A stretch of DNA of 64,000 nucleotides from JAZDOK01 sp043798715 (GTDB lineage Bacteria > Vulcanimicrobiota > JAZDOK01): NCBI GenBank assembly GCA_043798715.1, contig JAZDOK010000003.1, forward strand, positions 1 to 64,000, read 5' to 3'. Positions 1 through 9,119 of this stretch are shown here, in pieces (the first letter of the stretch is position 1; every line of letters begins with the position of its first letter). The translations under genes were made by a program, and so were the position numbers. The notes beneath the pieces were generated by a model. It worked only from the letters and a program-made list of their open reading frames with translations. It ran no database searches and was not told where the DNA came from.

Positions 1-1
1 C

Positions 2-184
2 CGGGAAGAACTCCCGGACGGCTCCCTTATCCTGCACTTTACAACCTCCAGCCGCTACGAGGTCAAAGCCTGGATCCTCTCACATGGCTCCCACGCCGAA
101 GTTCTCTCCCCAGCCTGGCTCCGCGAAGAACTTCGCGAAGAAGTCGAAAAATTGAAAAAAATTTATTCCGGTAATTCAGAGTGA
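2..184 (+). CDS. WYL-domain transcriptional regulator, C-terminal end (partial)
   Basis: The window opens inside a reading frame that stays open from base 2 to a TGA at 182-184, giving about 60 residues. The fragment has the run SSRYEVKAWILSHG followed by a charged helix beginning with a LSPAWLREE-like motif. This matches the usual end of the WYL domain (the C-terminal WCX region), where a beta strand is followed by a conserved PxxLR helix. WYL proteins are ligand- or nucleic-acid-responsive DNA-binding regulators, and they are often found next to CRISPR-Cas operons. The gene reads in the same direction as the cas operon and ends about 40 bases before cas3, so regulation of the cas genes is plausible but inferred. 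The N-terminal helix-turn-helix is outside the window. Confidence 0.7.
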   Translation, partial: REELPDGSLILHFTTSSRYEVKAWILSHGSHAEVLSPAWLREELREEVEKLKKIYSGNSE

Positions 185-196
185 CAGTCTTTGTCA
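182..196. promoter_or_regulatory. Inverted repeat TGACA-N5-TGTCA upstream of cas3
   Basis: The 15 bases TGACAGTCTTTGTCA form a perfect 5-bp inverted repeat with a 5-bp spacer. It overlaps the stop codon of the WYL regulator and lies about 25 bases before the cas3 start. Its place between a regulator and the operon it may control makes it a candidate operator. A match this short can occur by chance. I do not see a convincing sigma70 promoter with standard spacing in the 36-base gap. Confidence 0.3.
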
Positions 197-220
197 TAGT
201 GGGTGTGGTAGAATGATACG

Positions 221-2920
221 GTGATGAATTTAACGTATCCGGAGGTCATGAAAAAACTTTGGGCAAAATCTGAGCCCTTTCACCCTCTTTACGCCCATAT
301 GATAGATGCCGGGATGGTCTCGCTGGCGCTTTTGAAAACAACAGCTTTTCAAAGCACCATCAAGCAATTTTCTGAGGCGGCCGAGTGTCCGGTGGATATC
401 GCTCCGGCGTGGTTGGCCTATCTCGTTGCCATGCATGATATAGGGAAATGCCATATTGATTTCCAGGCAAAAGGACCGTCGGAATTGATCAAACCCATTG
501 AGGGAATGGGACTGCGCTGTGTCATGCAATATCCAGGATTTCGTCATGAGGCGATGAGTGCCTTTTGGCTATTAGATTTTTTTCGATCCTCAATGGGATG
601 GGAAAGAAAAGAAGCTGTTACGGTTTCTCAAGCAATTCGCGGCCATCACGGGAATTTTGGCGTGGATGACCCGGCAAATGAAACAGATCAAATAAAAACA
701 CAATGGGGGCCACTTCGGGAAAATCTAGAAATTCAGATGCGGAAAGTTTTTGTCCCAGAGGCTTGGAGCCCTCAATTTGAAGATCATAGTATTGTCGGAA
801 TCTTGCTTTCAGGGCTCTTGGTCTTAAGTGACTGGATCGCTTCGAACAGCGAGTTGTTTCTCATGGAGACAGGTAAAGAAGATCCTGTTTCGTATGCAGA
901 AAAGAGCAAAAGGCGCGCCGTAGAGGCTGTAAAAAAATTGGGTCTTGATTCAAGTATTCCTTGGATGCAGAAAAGCGGCTTCAAAGAGTTCTGGCCAGAG
1001 CTAGAGGCACCGAGGCCGCTTCAAAAAAGCTGCGAAGAACTTTTATTCCAGGGGAAACTACCTCCGGGTCTTGTAATTATTGAGGCTCCGATGGGTGAGG
1101 GGAAAACCGAGGCGGCGATCTATATCGCCAGCAGGTGGCTCGCGCAGACAGGCAAAGCCGGAATTTACATTGCCCTGCCAACGGCTGCCACCAGCAATCA
1201 GATGTATAGCCGTTTTAAAAAATTTCTGGAACACCATGATAGAAAAGCTCTTCGAGGAGTAAAGTTAGTTCATGGTATGTCATGGCTGCTTGACGATGAA
1301 ACGCCAAATACATGCCCGACTTTGGATGGTTCATCTGAAGAAGAACCTGCTCTTGCATTGGAATGGTTTCAGCCAAAGAAGCGCAGCCTTCTGGCGTCTC
1401 TTGGCGTTGGCACCATAGATCAAGCTCTAATGAGCGTACTTCATGTCAAGCATGGATTTTTAAGGCTTTTTGGCTTGGCCGGGAAAGTGCTGGTTATTGA
1501 TGAAGTCCATGCCTACGATGCATATATGTCCAAAATACTTGTCTTGCTATTAAAATGGGCTGGTACTATGAAAATTCCAGTTATCATGCTTTCGGCTACA
1601 CTACCCAAAAAAAGAAGAAGAGCGTTATTGACGGCTTATTCCAAGAAAGAAGCAGCCCCAGAAGCGTCGGAGAAGAAAAATGCCTACCCGCTTATGACAA
1701 TATTGAGCCATAAGGGAGAGACACAAGAGTTCCCAGTAGAAGGCAGTGCGATGCAGAGCACTGTAAGTGTCATGAAACATCATGGTCTTTTGGGAAAATC
1801 AGAGGAGATTGCCAGATTGGTTGCTTCGCGGATCAAGAATGGAGGCTGTTTTTGCGTCATAGCGAATACGGTCAATTCCGCACAGGAGATTTTTAAGAAG
1901 ATTCAGGCTACCCTTGAAAAAACTCAAGAGAACGATTTTGAGCTACTTCTTTTTCACGCCCGTTTCCGGGCTGAACGCCGTCAGGAGATCGAGAATCAAG
2001 CATTGGAGTGGTTTGACAAGAGAAGTCTGCTTCCAGAGGGGCATCCAGATCGAACAGAGCGCCCAAAGAAAGCTATCATTGTGGCTACACAAGTCGTGGA
2101 ACAAAGCCTGGATCTCGATTTCGACGAAATGTTTTCAGAAATAGCCCCGATTGATCTCCTCTTACAGAGGACTGGGCGTCTCCATCGCCACAAACGCCCT
2201 CAAAGACCCACGGGGAATGAAGCTCGTTTCCATCTATTCATGCCAGAAGAAAACGAACGACCGAGTTTTGGTTCCGTTGAGAAGATTTATTCACGATTCA
2301 TACTTTTGAAAACTATGGCGGTCCTTGAAAAAATTAACCATCTTGAGTTGCCGACAGATATTCGCGAACTCATCGAAAAAGTCTATGATGACCCGCCGTC
2401 AATTCCTATGGATACAACAGTTTCCGATGAGCCCGACTTTATACAATCTCTGGAAAAAATGAAGGAAGAGACTGAAAACGAAGAGGATCAAGCTAAAAAA
2501 TACCTTATTCCTATGCCCAAGAGTAAGGCATTCGAGATTGCAAGGGTGCCTGGATCGCCCTATGATGAAAGTGATGAAGGCTCTTCGTCGTATTTCTATG
2601 CAAAAACCAGGCTTGGAGACGAAACAAAGCAAATCCTAGTTCTTGAAGAAGATGACTTTGTATCGGAAATGAAGGTGAAAGATCCACCGGCGTTACATCT
2701 GAAAAAGCAAATTTTCATGAAGACAGCAAATATTCCTAGATGGTGGCTGGCAAACCTTGAACAGCCGGTATTGGAGGAAGCACCTTCGTGGTTGAGGGGA
2801 ACTACAGTTTTAAGATTAAAGGGGACAGAATATGAGGGCAGCGACAAAAATGGCAAGAAATTTGTCATTCGAGACGACGAAAAGCTAGGTTTGATTCGAT
2901 TCGCGAAAGAAGGGAAATGA
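221..2920 (+). CDS. cas3: CRISPR-associated nuclease-helicase Cas3 (type I-E)
   Basis: Cas3 is recruited by Cascade to R-loops and degrades the displaced DNA by ATP-driven unwinding and single-strand cleavage. The 899-residue protein has an N-terminal HD nuclease domain with the metal-binding pair HD at residues 72-73 (MHDIGK). A superfamily 2 helicase core follows: Walker A GEGKTEA near residue 292, the Walker B box DEVH at 427-430, motif III LSATLP near 460, and the arginine-finger motif QRTGRLHRH near 648. The length matches single-chain HD-helicase Cas3 proteins. The frame opens at GTG 221, with ATG 224 as an equally good start. It overlaps the next gene by four bases, so it is the first gene of the cas operon. 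All key motifs look intact. Confidence 0.95.
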   Translation: MMNLTYPEVMKKLWAKSEPFHPLYAHMIDAGMVSLALLKTTAFQSTIKQFSEAAECPVDIAPAWLAYLVAMHDIGKCHIDFQAKGPSELIKPIEGMGLRCVMQYPGFRHEAMSAFWLLDFFRSSMGWERKEAVTVSQAIRGHHGNFGVDDPANETDQIKTQWGPLRENLEIQMRKVFVPEAWSPQFEDHSIVGILLSGLLVLSDWIASNSELFLMETGKEDPVSYAEKSKRRAVEAVKKLGLDSSIPWMQKSGFKEFWPELEAPRPLQKSCEELLFQGKLPPGLVIIEAPMGEGKTEAAIYIASRWLAQTGKAGIYIALPTAATSNQMYSRFKKFLEHHDRKALRGVKLVHGMSWLLDDETPNTCPTLDGSSEEEPALALEWFQPKKRSLLASLGVGTIDQALMSVLHVKHGFLRLFGLAGKVLVIDEVHAYDAYMSKILVLLLKWAGTMKIPVIMLSATLPKKRRRALLTAYSKKEAAPEASEKKNAYPLMTILSHKGETQEFPVEGSAMQSTVSVMKHHGLLGKSEEIARLVASRIKNGGCFCVIANTVNSAQEIFKKIQATLEKTQENDFELLLFHARFRAERRQEIENQALEWFDKRSLLPEGHPDRTERPKKAIIVATQVVEQSLDLDFDEMFSEIAPIDLLLQRTGRLHRHKRPQRPTGNEARFHLFMPEENERPSFGSVEKIYSRFILLKTMAVLEKINHLELPTDIRELIEKVYDDPPSIPMDTTVSDEPDFIQSLEKMKEETENEEDQAKKYLIPMPKSKAFEIARVPGSPYDESDEGSSSYFYAKTRLGDETKQILVLEEDDFVSEMKVKDPPALHLKKQIFMKTANIPRWWLANLEQPVLEEAPSWLRGTTVLRLKGTEYEGSDKNGKKFVIRDDEKLGLIRFAKEGK

Positions 2921-4511
2921 AGATGGCAACGTTCGATCTTCTTGTTGAGCCGTGGATACCTGTTTCAAACTTCGATGACACCGTCAAAGAGGTGGGGATT
3001 CTGGAAGTTTTACTCCGGGCGCATGAGCTTGAGAATATTGTGGACCCGGCACCGCCTGTACAATTCGGCCTGTACCGGTTTCTCATAGCATTTATTATGG
3101 ATGCCTATGGAATCAAAGAGTTGGAACAAGTTGCAGAACTCATTGAGGAAGGGCAATTCGAAAAGACAATCATAGAAAACTATATTAACCATGAGGCCCG
3201 AGACAGGTTTGATTTATTCCATCCGCTTTATCCTTTTCTGCAGATATCTTCTAAGCAAGCTGAAGGCATGGCTACAAAATCGGTAGCAGATTTATTTCAG
3301 CACCTTCCTTCAGGAACTTTTGCGACTCATTTTCATCATTTCAAGGCAGAAGAGCAAGCCTTTTCTCCAGCCGTCTGTGCAAGAGGCCTCACAACCATAG
3401 CTCCCTTTATGACAGAAGGGGGGCAGGGTTCGTCGCCAAGTGTTAACGGGAACCCACCCTGGTATGTTCTGGTCAAAGGGAAGAATCTATTTAAAACAAT
3501 TATCCTGAATTGTTGTGCAATACCCATTCCTGGTTTAGATTTTGAAGAGCCACCTGCTTGGCGCTCTAAAAAGCAGGTGGTTGCAAAAAAGAAATTCGCT
3601 GTTCTTCTCTTTTAGAAGGTTATACATGGCGTCCAAGACAAATAATGTTCGTTCCCGGGGAAGGCGGGGTTTGTACTTATACCGGAAAAACATTTCCGAT
3701 TCTTGTCCGCAAAATGGTTTTCACTTTTGGGCATAAATATGTTGGCGGTTGGACTGACCCCTGCACAGCCTACATAACAAATGATAAGGGGAAACAACCT
3801 CTTCGAGCAAGGGAAGATCGAGATTTATGGCGCGATATTGGTCCTTTAGCGCTTCTTAAGAAAGAAGATTACGTAGGAGAAAATGGGAAAATATGTTATT
3901 CAAGGCCAGTAATTGTGGATCAATTTCTTGAAATGAAAAAGGAGGCCATTATCCCTGGGGATTTTCCTCTGGAAATAGAAGTTTATGGGATTCGGGCAAA
4001 AAAAATGAAGGTTTTTGAATGGCAGTTTGAAAAACTGCTATTTCCGGCGAAGATCGTTGAAAAAGCGAATGCGGGGCAACAGATTCAAAGGGCTTTGGAT
4101 GTAGCAGAAAAAGCATCTTGGTTGCTGAAACAGGCATTGAAAAAGTTATATCCCAGGGGAGGCGGTGGGAATAAGAAAGCTTTGGATTCTCTTGTCATTG
4201 GCGCTCAGCGGAATTATTGGTCTCGGCTACAAGTGCGTTTCGATAACACCTATCTGCCAAAACTATCTGACCAAAATGACAACGAAATAGATGCAGTTTC
4301 GAAACTCTTAGAGTTGTGGAAAATTTTTTTGAAGGAGGTGGCCAACAAAGTCTTTGAAGATGCGAGCCAATTCCTCGACGCAGATGCCGAAAGTATTCGA
4401 CGTCAGGTTGAGGCGAGAGACGGTTTAAAGCGCTCATTGTATAACATTCTGCAACCTCCGGAAGAAAAAAAGGAAAAAATATATAAGAAAGGGGGAAAGA
4501 AACGTGCATGA
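2917..4511 (+). pseudogene. cse1: Cascade large subunit Cse1/Cas8e, interrupted by a -1 frameshift
   Basis: Cse1 recognises the PAM and recruits Cas3. The gene is split into two frames: 2917-3615 (232 codons, ending VAVLLF-like then TAG) and a frame entered near 3609 that runs to 4511. Reading back one base at about 3609 gives LLLEGYTWRPRQIMFVPGEG, the LEGxTWxPR motif typical of Cse1, so the two parts join exactly there to make about 530 residues, the normal family length. Nothing else is missing. The junction is a run of T and C (cttctctttt), so a real deletion, a sequencing or assembly error, and slippage are all possible. It is not a textbook X-XXY-YYZ slippery site. If real, the lesion should disable interference while leaving Cas1-Cas2 intact. 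The gene overlaps cas3 and cse2 by 4 and 8 bases. Confidence 0.85.
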
Positions 4512-5106
4512 AGTGCGACCCGATAAAACGACAGAGAGAGCCATACCTGGTAATATTTCTGACTTCATCAATTCATTAAAAGTTTTATCACGAGGAGACA
4601 AGGCCGTTCTTAGGAGAAATGCTGGGAATACGCTTGCCCGGTCGCGAAATGCCCTTGGGCTCTTCTACAGGATTGTGCCGCATGGAATTGCCGGAGGGCG
4701 GTATGAAGAGATTTTTTTTCTGGTAGCAACGTTATTCGGATATAACGAAGTTCCGCATTCTGGCGATTTTGGAACAACCATGCGGAAGGTGAAACAGTTC
4801 ACACAATCCAACAGCCCCAACAGCCTGGATCGCCGCATGGCTATCCTGCTTGACAGTGATTTCGACTGGGTCGAGCACTCACTTAATGGGGGAGGTGAAA
4901 TTGCTTACCGCCTGCGCCAGTGCGTGAAACTGGCAGCAGGTCATCATGTGGGGGTGGATTGGCCGGCTCTTCTCAATGATCTACTCTGGTGGATGCATTC
5001 TGATAAGAAAGCCAGAAAGAGATGGGCTCGCTCATATTTTGGCCATCAAAACCTGGAAGAAATAAATACTTCAGAAATCAAGGAGGAAGAAAAAAATGTT
5101 GATTGA
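4504..5106 (+). CDS. cse2: Cascade small subunit Cse2 (CasB)
   Basis: Cse2 forms the dimer on the inner face of the type I-E Cascade complex and stabilises the R-loop. The 200-residue protein is rich in basic residues and has the family pattern early in the chain (LSRGDKAVLRRNAG), a central LFYRIVP segment, and the C-terminal DLLWW motif with a basic helix. The start is GTG at 4504, preceded by a purine-rich GGGGGAAAG site and overlapping the cse1 stop. The start of cas7e lies inside its last codons. Length and position between cse1 and cas7e fit the conserved I-E order. Confidence 0.9.
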   Translation: MHEVRPDKTTERAIPGNISDFINSLKVLSRGDKAVLRRNAGNTLARSRNALGLFYRIVPHGIAGGRYEEIFFLVATLFGYNEVPHSGDFGTTMRKVKQFTQSNSPNSLDRRMAILLDSDFDWVEHSLNGGGEIAYRLRQCVKLAAGHHVGVDWPALLNDLLWWMHSDKKARKRWARSYFGHQNLEEINTSEIKEEEKNVD

Positions 5107-6448
5107 GATCCACATGCTCCAAAATCATGCCCCCTCAAACCTCAACCGGGATGACACCGGAAGTCCCAAAGATTGTATCTTTGGCGGTGTACGACGTTCC
5201 CGCATATCGAGCCAATGCCTGAAAAGAAGCATAAGGAAGTCAGAGAGCTTTTCTTCTGATGAAAACATTAAGGATTATTTAGGCCTGAGAACGAGGCAGT
5301 TCCCCTCAGAAGTAATGAAAGTGCTTAATAATGAACCAGACAATATTCCAAAAGCTCTGTTGGAGCAAATCAGTCGTGCTCTACCAAATATTACCAAGAA
5401 AGTTTCTAAAAAAGAGACTGACGAAACAGGAAGTGGCGCAACAGAACCCCAAAAGGTCGTCACTAATTCTATAGAGCAAACAAAAGAAAACGACCAACTA
5501 CCTGCAATAACACAAATTGTTTTTCTTACTAATGGGGAAATTGAAGGGCTCGCTCGTCAAATAAAGAGCGCTTTCAAAGAGAATGCAGATGATTTCAAAC
5601 TAGCTATAGCATTGTTGGACCCCGATGCAAAACTCAATAAAACTGAGAATAAAAAAGCGAAAATGAAAGTTCTTTGGCTTATAAAGCATTTATCAAAAGC
5701 CTTTAACCCCATGACAGTTGACGTAGCTCTTTTTGGAAGAATGACAACCAGCGAAGCCTTTCCGAATGTCCAAGCATCCATACAAGTTGCACATGCAATT
5801 TCAACAAACAAAATGGAACACGAATTCGATTATTTTACCGCAGTTGATGATTTGAATGAAAGCGAGGAGATAGCCGGTGCTGGCATGATCGGGGATGTCG
5901 AATTCAACTCGGCCTGTTACTACAAATATTTCACGTTGGATTATGATGGACTGGTGAAAAATCTGGCAGGCTCAGAACCCCCCCAAAAGGCATCTAAAGA
6001 AGAAAAAGAACAGCACAATTGGAAAATTGCAGAGGCTCACCGTGTTGCCGCCTTGACCGTTGAGGCATTCTTGAACTCTGCCGTCTTCACTTCTCCTTCC
6101 GGCAAGCAGAATTCATTCGCCGCCCATCAGCTCCCGGATGCAATTCTAGTAGAAGTGCGAGAGAAAAAAATACCAGTCAGTTATGCCAATGCATTCATTA
6201 AGCCAGCTCAAACTCACGGGGAAACGGATCTTATGGAGGATAGCTTGCAAAAATTTGTCGGCCATGTGAAGAGTCTCACCAAGAAATTCTCCCTGGAAAG
6301 CAGAAAGCGCCTCTGGTTTACAACCAGTAAAGTCAATTTTAAAAATCTCACTGAAATAGAAAAAAGCACAACCCTGGATGAGCCCGAAGAGTGCACAACT
6401 CTGAAAGATCTCCTTGATGAACTAAAAAAAGTATTGTCGAAGGAGTGA
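5096..6448 (+). CDS. cas7e: Cascade backbone protein Cas7e (Cse4/CasC)
   Basis: Cas7e is the RRM-fold subunit that multimerises along the crRNA to form the Cascade backbone. The 450-residue protein begins with the diagnostic IEIHMLQNHAPSNLNRDD stretch, then GGVRRSRISSQCLKR, both hallmarks of the I-E Cas7 family. At 450 residues it is longer than the E. coli protein (about 363), with a charged, lysine-rich insertion between roughly residues 85 and 200. Such insertions occur in other lineages. A strong AAGGAGGAAG site lies inside the 3' end of cse2, and the gene overlaps cse2 and nearly abuts cas5e. Confidence 0.93.
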   Translation: MLIEIHMLQNHAPSNLNRDDTGSPKDCIFGGVRRSRISSQCLKRSIRKSESFSSDENIKDYLGLRTRQFPSEVMKVLNNEPDNIPKALLEQISRALPNITKKVSKKETDETGSGATEPQKVVTNSIEQTKENDQLPAITQIVFLTNGEIEGLARQIKSAFKENADDFKLAIALLDPDAKLNKTENKKAKMKVLWLIKHLSKAFNPMTVDVALFGRMTTSEAFPNVQASIQVAHAISTNKMEHEFDYFTAVDDLNESEEIAGAGMIGDVEFNSACYYKYFTLDYDGLVKNLAGSEPPQKASKEEKEQHNWKIAEAHRVAALTVEAFLNSAVFTSPSGKQNSFAAHQLPDAILVEVREKKIPVSYANAFIKPAQTHGETDLMEDSLQKFVGHVKSLTKKFSLESRKRLWFTTSKVNFKNLTEIEKSTTLDEPEECTTLKDLLDELKKVLSKE

Positions 6449-6453
6449 ATTGC

Positions 6454-7152
6454 ATGACAGGAAAATCGTTGCTTTTTCTGCGCCTTGAAGGACCGCTTCA
6501 GTCATGGGGACTTCGGGCTCGCTGGGATGTCAGGGATTCCGGCGAAGAGCCGTCAAAATCTGCAATAGTTGGCCTCCTGGGCTGTGCATTGGGTTATCCG
6601 ATGTATGACCCGCGCCTTGAAGTTCTAGAGAGAAAACTGCTCCTTGGAATAAGGGTTGAACACCCAGGCAGGCCACTTGTTGATTTTCATACCATCACGG
6701 GAATTCTGCCTTGTGCCAATGGCAAGGATGAACCTGCCACAATAGTCTCTCACCGTACTTATCTTCAGGACGCCGCATTCCTTGCCATTCTTGAAGGGCC
6801 GAACGAAGTTTTAGCAGAGTGCTCTGATGCACTCAAAGCACCCTGCTGGCCAATCTATTTGGGCCGGAAAAGTTGCCCTCCTTCAAGACCCGTTCTTGAA
6901 AGTTTGATCGCTGACTATGATTCCTTGCAAGAAGCCTTGGAAAAGCACCTGTGGGATTGGCAGGGAAAAGGAGCCACAAAGGAATTTCCTTCAAAACTTA
7001 TGTACATCAGAGAAGACAAAAATGGGAATGCCCTTCGCGCAGATTGTCTCAGAGTCAATCCTGCCAGAATGTATGACTTTCGGAGGGTTGTGGTTGACTG
7101 GGTTGATTTTCCAGGGGTGAAGGAGGAATTGGAATGTACCTCTCGCGCTTGA
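6454..7152 (+). CDS. cas5e: Cascade subunit Cas5e (CasD)
   Basis: Cas5e caps the 5' handle of the crRNA in Cascade. The protein (about 232 residues) carries the family opening LFLRLEGPLQSWGLRARWDVRD and the SKSAIVGLLGCALG helix, both strongly conserved in type I-E Cas5. I chose ATG 6454 because AGGAG at 6441-6445 sits eight bases upstream. An in-frame GTG at 6445 is the alternative and overlaps the cas7e stop. The 3' end overlaps cas6e by 19 bases, in keeping with translational coupling in the operon. Confidence 0.92.
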   Translation: MTGKSLLFLRLEGPLQSWGLRARWDVRDSGEEPSKSAIVGLLGCALGYPMYDPRLEVLERKLLLGIRVEHPGRPLVDFHTITGILPCANGKDEPATIVSHRTYLQDAAFLAILEGPNEVLAECSDALKAPCWPIYLGRKSCPPSRPVLESLIADYDSLQEALEKHLWDWQGKGATKEFPSKLMYIREDKNGNALRADCLRVNPARMYDFRRVVVDWVDFPGVKEELECTSRA

Positions 7153-7871
7153 TTCTAAACCTGCGGAGTCGTGATGTCCGGCGGGACCTTGCTGACTGCC
7201 ATGAGATGCACCGGACCCTCATGAAGACTTTCCCGGATTTAAAAGGCACCCAAGGCAAGGCCCGGGAAGAATTCGGGCTTCTTTACCGGGTCGAGTCTCT
7301 GAGGAAAAGCGGGGAAATAGTGATTTATGTCCAATCTGAAAAACAACCGGACTGGTCTTCCTTGCCTATCGGCTATCTTACGGAAACAGTGAAAGAAAAT
7401 CCGGCCTGTAAGCCTATTGCAGAGAAATATGCACAAATGAAAGAGGGGCAAGTCCTGAGCTTCGCTCTCAGAGCCAACCCGACTCGCAAGGTCGGAAACA
7501 GTTTAAAATCTGAACGCCAGGCTGGGAAAAAGAACAATGGCAGGAGGATCTTCCTGACAAAATCAGAGGATCAAATAGAGTGGCTGAAAAGAAAGGCTGT
7601 AAGAGGTGGATTCGAGATATTGGCGCTTCAAAAGGAGCCAACTCTTCCCGATATGGATGTCAGGCCCTCGGATAAAATCACGGGTCGACATCGGAGGATA
7701 ACTGCCGAAAAAGAAGACGCAAGAGAAGATTTCCTTGTCTTTAAAGGGGTTTTATATCAAGGGCGCCTTCGCATAACAAACATGGAACAGTTTCTAACAA
7801 CGCTTGCTGGAGGGATCGGAAGCGGTAAGGCTTATGGATTCGGACTTCTGAGCCTTGCGCCACCGAGATAA
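7134..7871 (+). CDS. cas6e: CRISPR pre-crRNA endoribonuclease Cas6e (CasE)
   Basis: Cas6e cuts the pre-crRNA within each repeat, on the 3' side of the hairpin, and stays bound to the 3' handle. The 245-residue protein begins MYLSRLILN, has the histidine-containing helix CHEMHRTLM near residues 23-31 that supplies the catalytic His of the family, and ends in the glycine-rich RNA-binding loop GGIGSGKAYGFGLLSLAP. It lies within the tightly overlapping cas operon, between cas5e and cas1e, as expected. An insertion of charged residues near 190-210 does not disturb the motifs. Confidence 0.93.
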   Translation: MYLSRLILNLRSRDVRRDLADCHEMHRTLMKTFPDLKGTQGKAREEFGLLYRVESLRKSGEIVIYVQSEKQPDWSSLPIGYLTETVKENPACKPIAEKYAQMKEGQVLSFALRANPTRKVGNSLKSERQAGKKNNGRRIFLTKSEDQIEWLKRKAVRGGFEILALQKEPTLPDMDVRPSDKITGRHRRITAEKEDAREDFLVFKGVLYQGRLRITNMEQFLTTLAGGIGSGKAYGFGLLSLAPPR

Positions 7872-7876
7872 AACCA

Positions 7877-8806
7877 ATGAGAGATCTACACGAACTTCCA
7901 AAGCTCCGTGACGGCTTGAGCTATTTGTATGTCGAGCACTGTAAGATAGACCAGGATGCAAAGTCTATCTCCTTCCATGACGCAGAAGGCAAGGTGCCGG
8001 TACCGTGCGCTTCTCTCGCTTTGTTGATGATCGGCCCGGGAACAAGCATCACGCACGCTGCAATTCGAGCTTTGGCTGAGAACGGGTGCCTGGTTATTTG
8101 GTGTGGAGAGGAAGGGACTCGATTTCATGCTCAGGGAATGGGTGAAACAAGAAGTGCGGAGCGCCTTTTAAAACAAGCAAGGCTTTGTTCAGATTCCGAA
8201 CTTCGCCTGAAAGTCGTGAAGCGCTTATACTGCATGCGTTTTACCGAAGTTCTGCCGGAAGATATAACTCTCCAGCAGATACGGGGCAAAGAGGGTATTC
8301 GCGTGCGCGAGACTTATACTAAGGCCAGCAGAGAAACAGGCATCCCTTGGAAAGGGCGTGCTTATAAAAGGGACGACTGGAATAGCTCAGACCCAGTAAA
8401 TCGCGCATTATCTGCGGCAAATGCCTGTCTCTATGGCATTTGCCATGCAGCAATTGTCTCACTGGGGTATTCTCCAGGGCTGGGATTCATTCATACGGGG
8501 AAACTACTTTCTTTCGTCTATGATATCGCCGATCTTTATAAAGTGGATATAACCATTCCCGCCGCTTTTCGTGCTGCAGCTATACCGGGGGGGAATTTCG
8601 AGAAAGAGGTCAGAGTGGCCTGTAGAAACACTTTCAAAGAGGCGAAATTGCTCGAACGAATCGCGGATGATATTGAAAAGGCTCTCGATGTTGGCATTGA
8701 TCTCTCAAAATCTGTTGAAGACGAAGAATTCGATGAAGATGGCGCAAAGCCCGGTGGCTTTTGGGACCCTGCGGGCGAAGTTGAGGGAGGATTGAATTAC
8801 GGATAG
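7877..8806 (+). CDS. cas1e: CRISPR integrase Cas1 (type I-E)
   Basis: Cas1 is the metal-dependent integrase that, with Cas2, inserts new spacers at the leader end of the array. The 309-residue protein shows the complete catalytic triad at the family spacing: Glu139 in RGKEGIRVRETY, His206 in GFIHTGK and Asp219 in YDIADLYK. These have the same intervals (67 and 13 residues) as E. coli Glu141, His208 and Asp221. The gene starts five bases after cas6e. The C-terminal 30 residues are acidic and glycine-rich, as in many I-E Cas1 proteins. The adaptation module therefore looks functional even though cse1 is damaged. Confidence 0.95.
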   Translation: MRDLHELPKLRDGLSYLYVEHCKIDQDAKSISFHDAEGKVPVPCASLALLMIGPGTSITHAAIRALAENGCLVIWCGEEGTRFHAQGMGETRSAERLLKQARLCSDSELRLKVVKRLYCMRFTEVLPEDITLQQIRGKEGIRVRETYTKASRETGIPWKGRAYKRDDWNSSDPVNRALSAANACLYGICHAAIVSLGYSPGLGFIHTGKLLSFVYDIADLYKVDITIPAAFRAAAIPGGNFEKEVRVACRNTFKEAKLLERIADDIEKALDVGIDLSKSVEDEEFDEDGAKPGGFWDPAGEVEGGLNYG

Positions 8807-8827
8807 AACTTTTGATTGTAGGCCAAT

Positions 8828-9109
8828 ATGGTCGTTATGATCCTTGAAAATGTACCGGTTTCGTTACGGGGCAAATTATCCAGATGGATGCTTGAGCCTA
8901 AAGCAGGTGTCTTCGTTGGCACGATTTCTGCTATGGTCAGAGAGAAGCTTTGGGAAAAGGTATGTGACAGATCTAAAGAAGGCGGATGTACCCTAATCTA
9001 TAGCACAAACAACGAACAAGGTTTTGCGATCAGAAGTTATGGAAATTGCACAAGAGAGGTCATAGACATAGAGGGGTTGTTTTTAATCAGAATGGCGAAA
9101 AACCAGTAA
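8828..9109 (+). CDS. cas2e: CRISPR-associated Cas2 (type I-E, Cas2e)
   Basis: Cas2 dimerises and bridges two Cas1 dimers to form the spacer-acquisition complex. This 93-residue protein has the type I-E form: MVVMILENVPVSLRGKLSRW followed by LEPKAGVFVG and a C-terminal strand EGLFLIRM. The length equals the E. coli protein (94). It starts 21 bases after cas1e and its stop lies only 10 bases before the first CRISPR repeat, so any leader or promoter for the array must sit inside its coding sequence. Confidence 0.95.
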   Translation: MVVMILENVPVSLRGKLSRWMLEPKAGVFVGTISAMVREKLWEKVCDRSKEGGCTLIYSTNNEQGFAIRSYGNCTREVIDIEGLFLIRMAKNQ

Positions 9110-9119
9110 TTTTTTTACT

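Noticed and set aside
3600..3620. Programmed -1 frameshift for cse1
   Set aside because: No proper slippery heptamer or downstream pseudoknot is seen, and I know of no precedent in cse1; a mutation or sequencing error is simpler, though I cannot exclude slippage.
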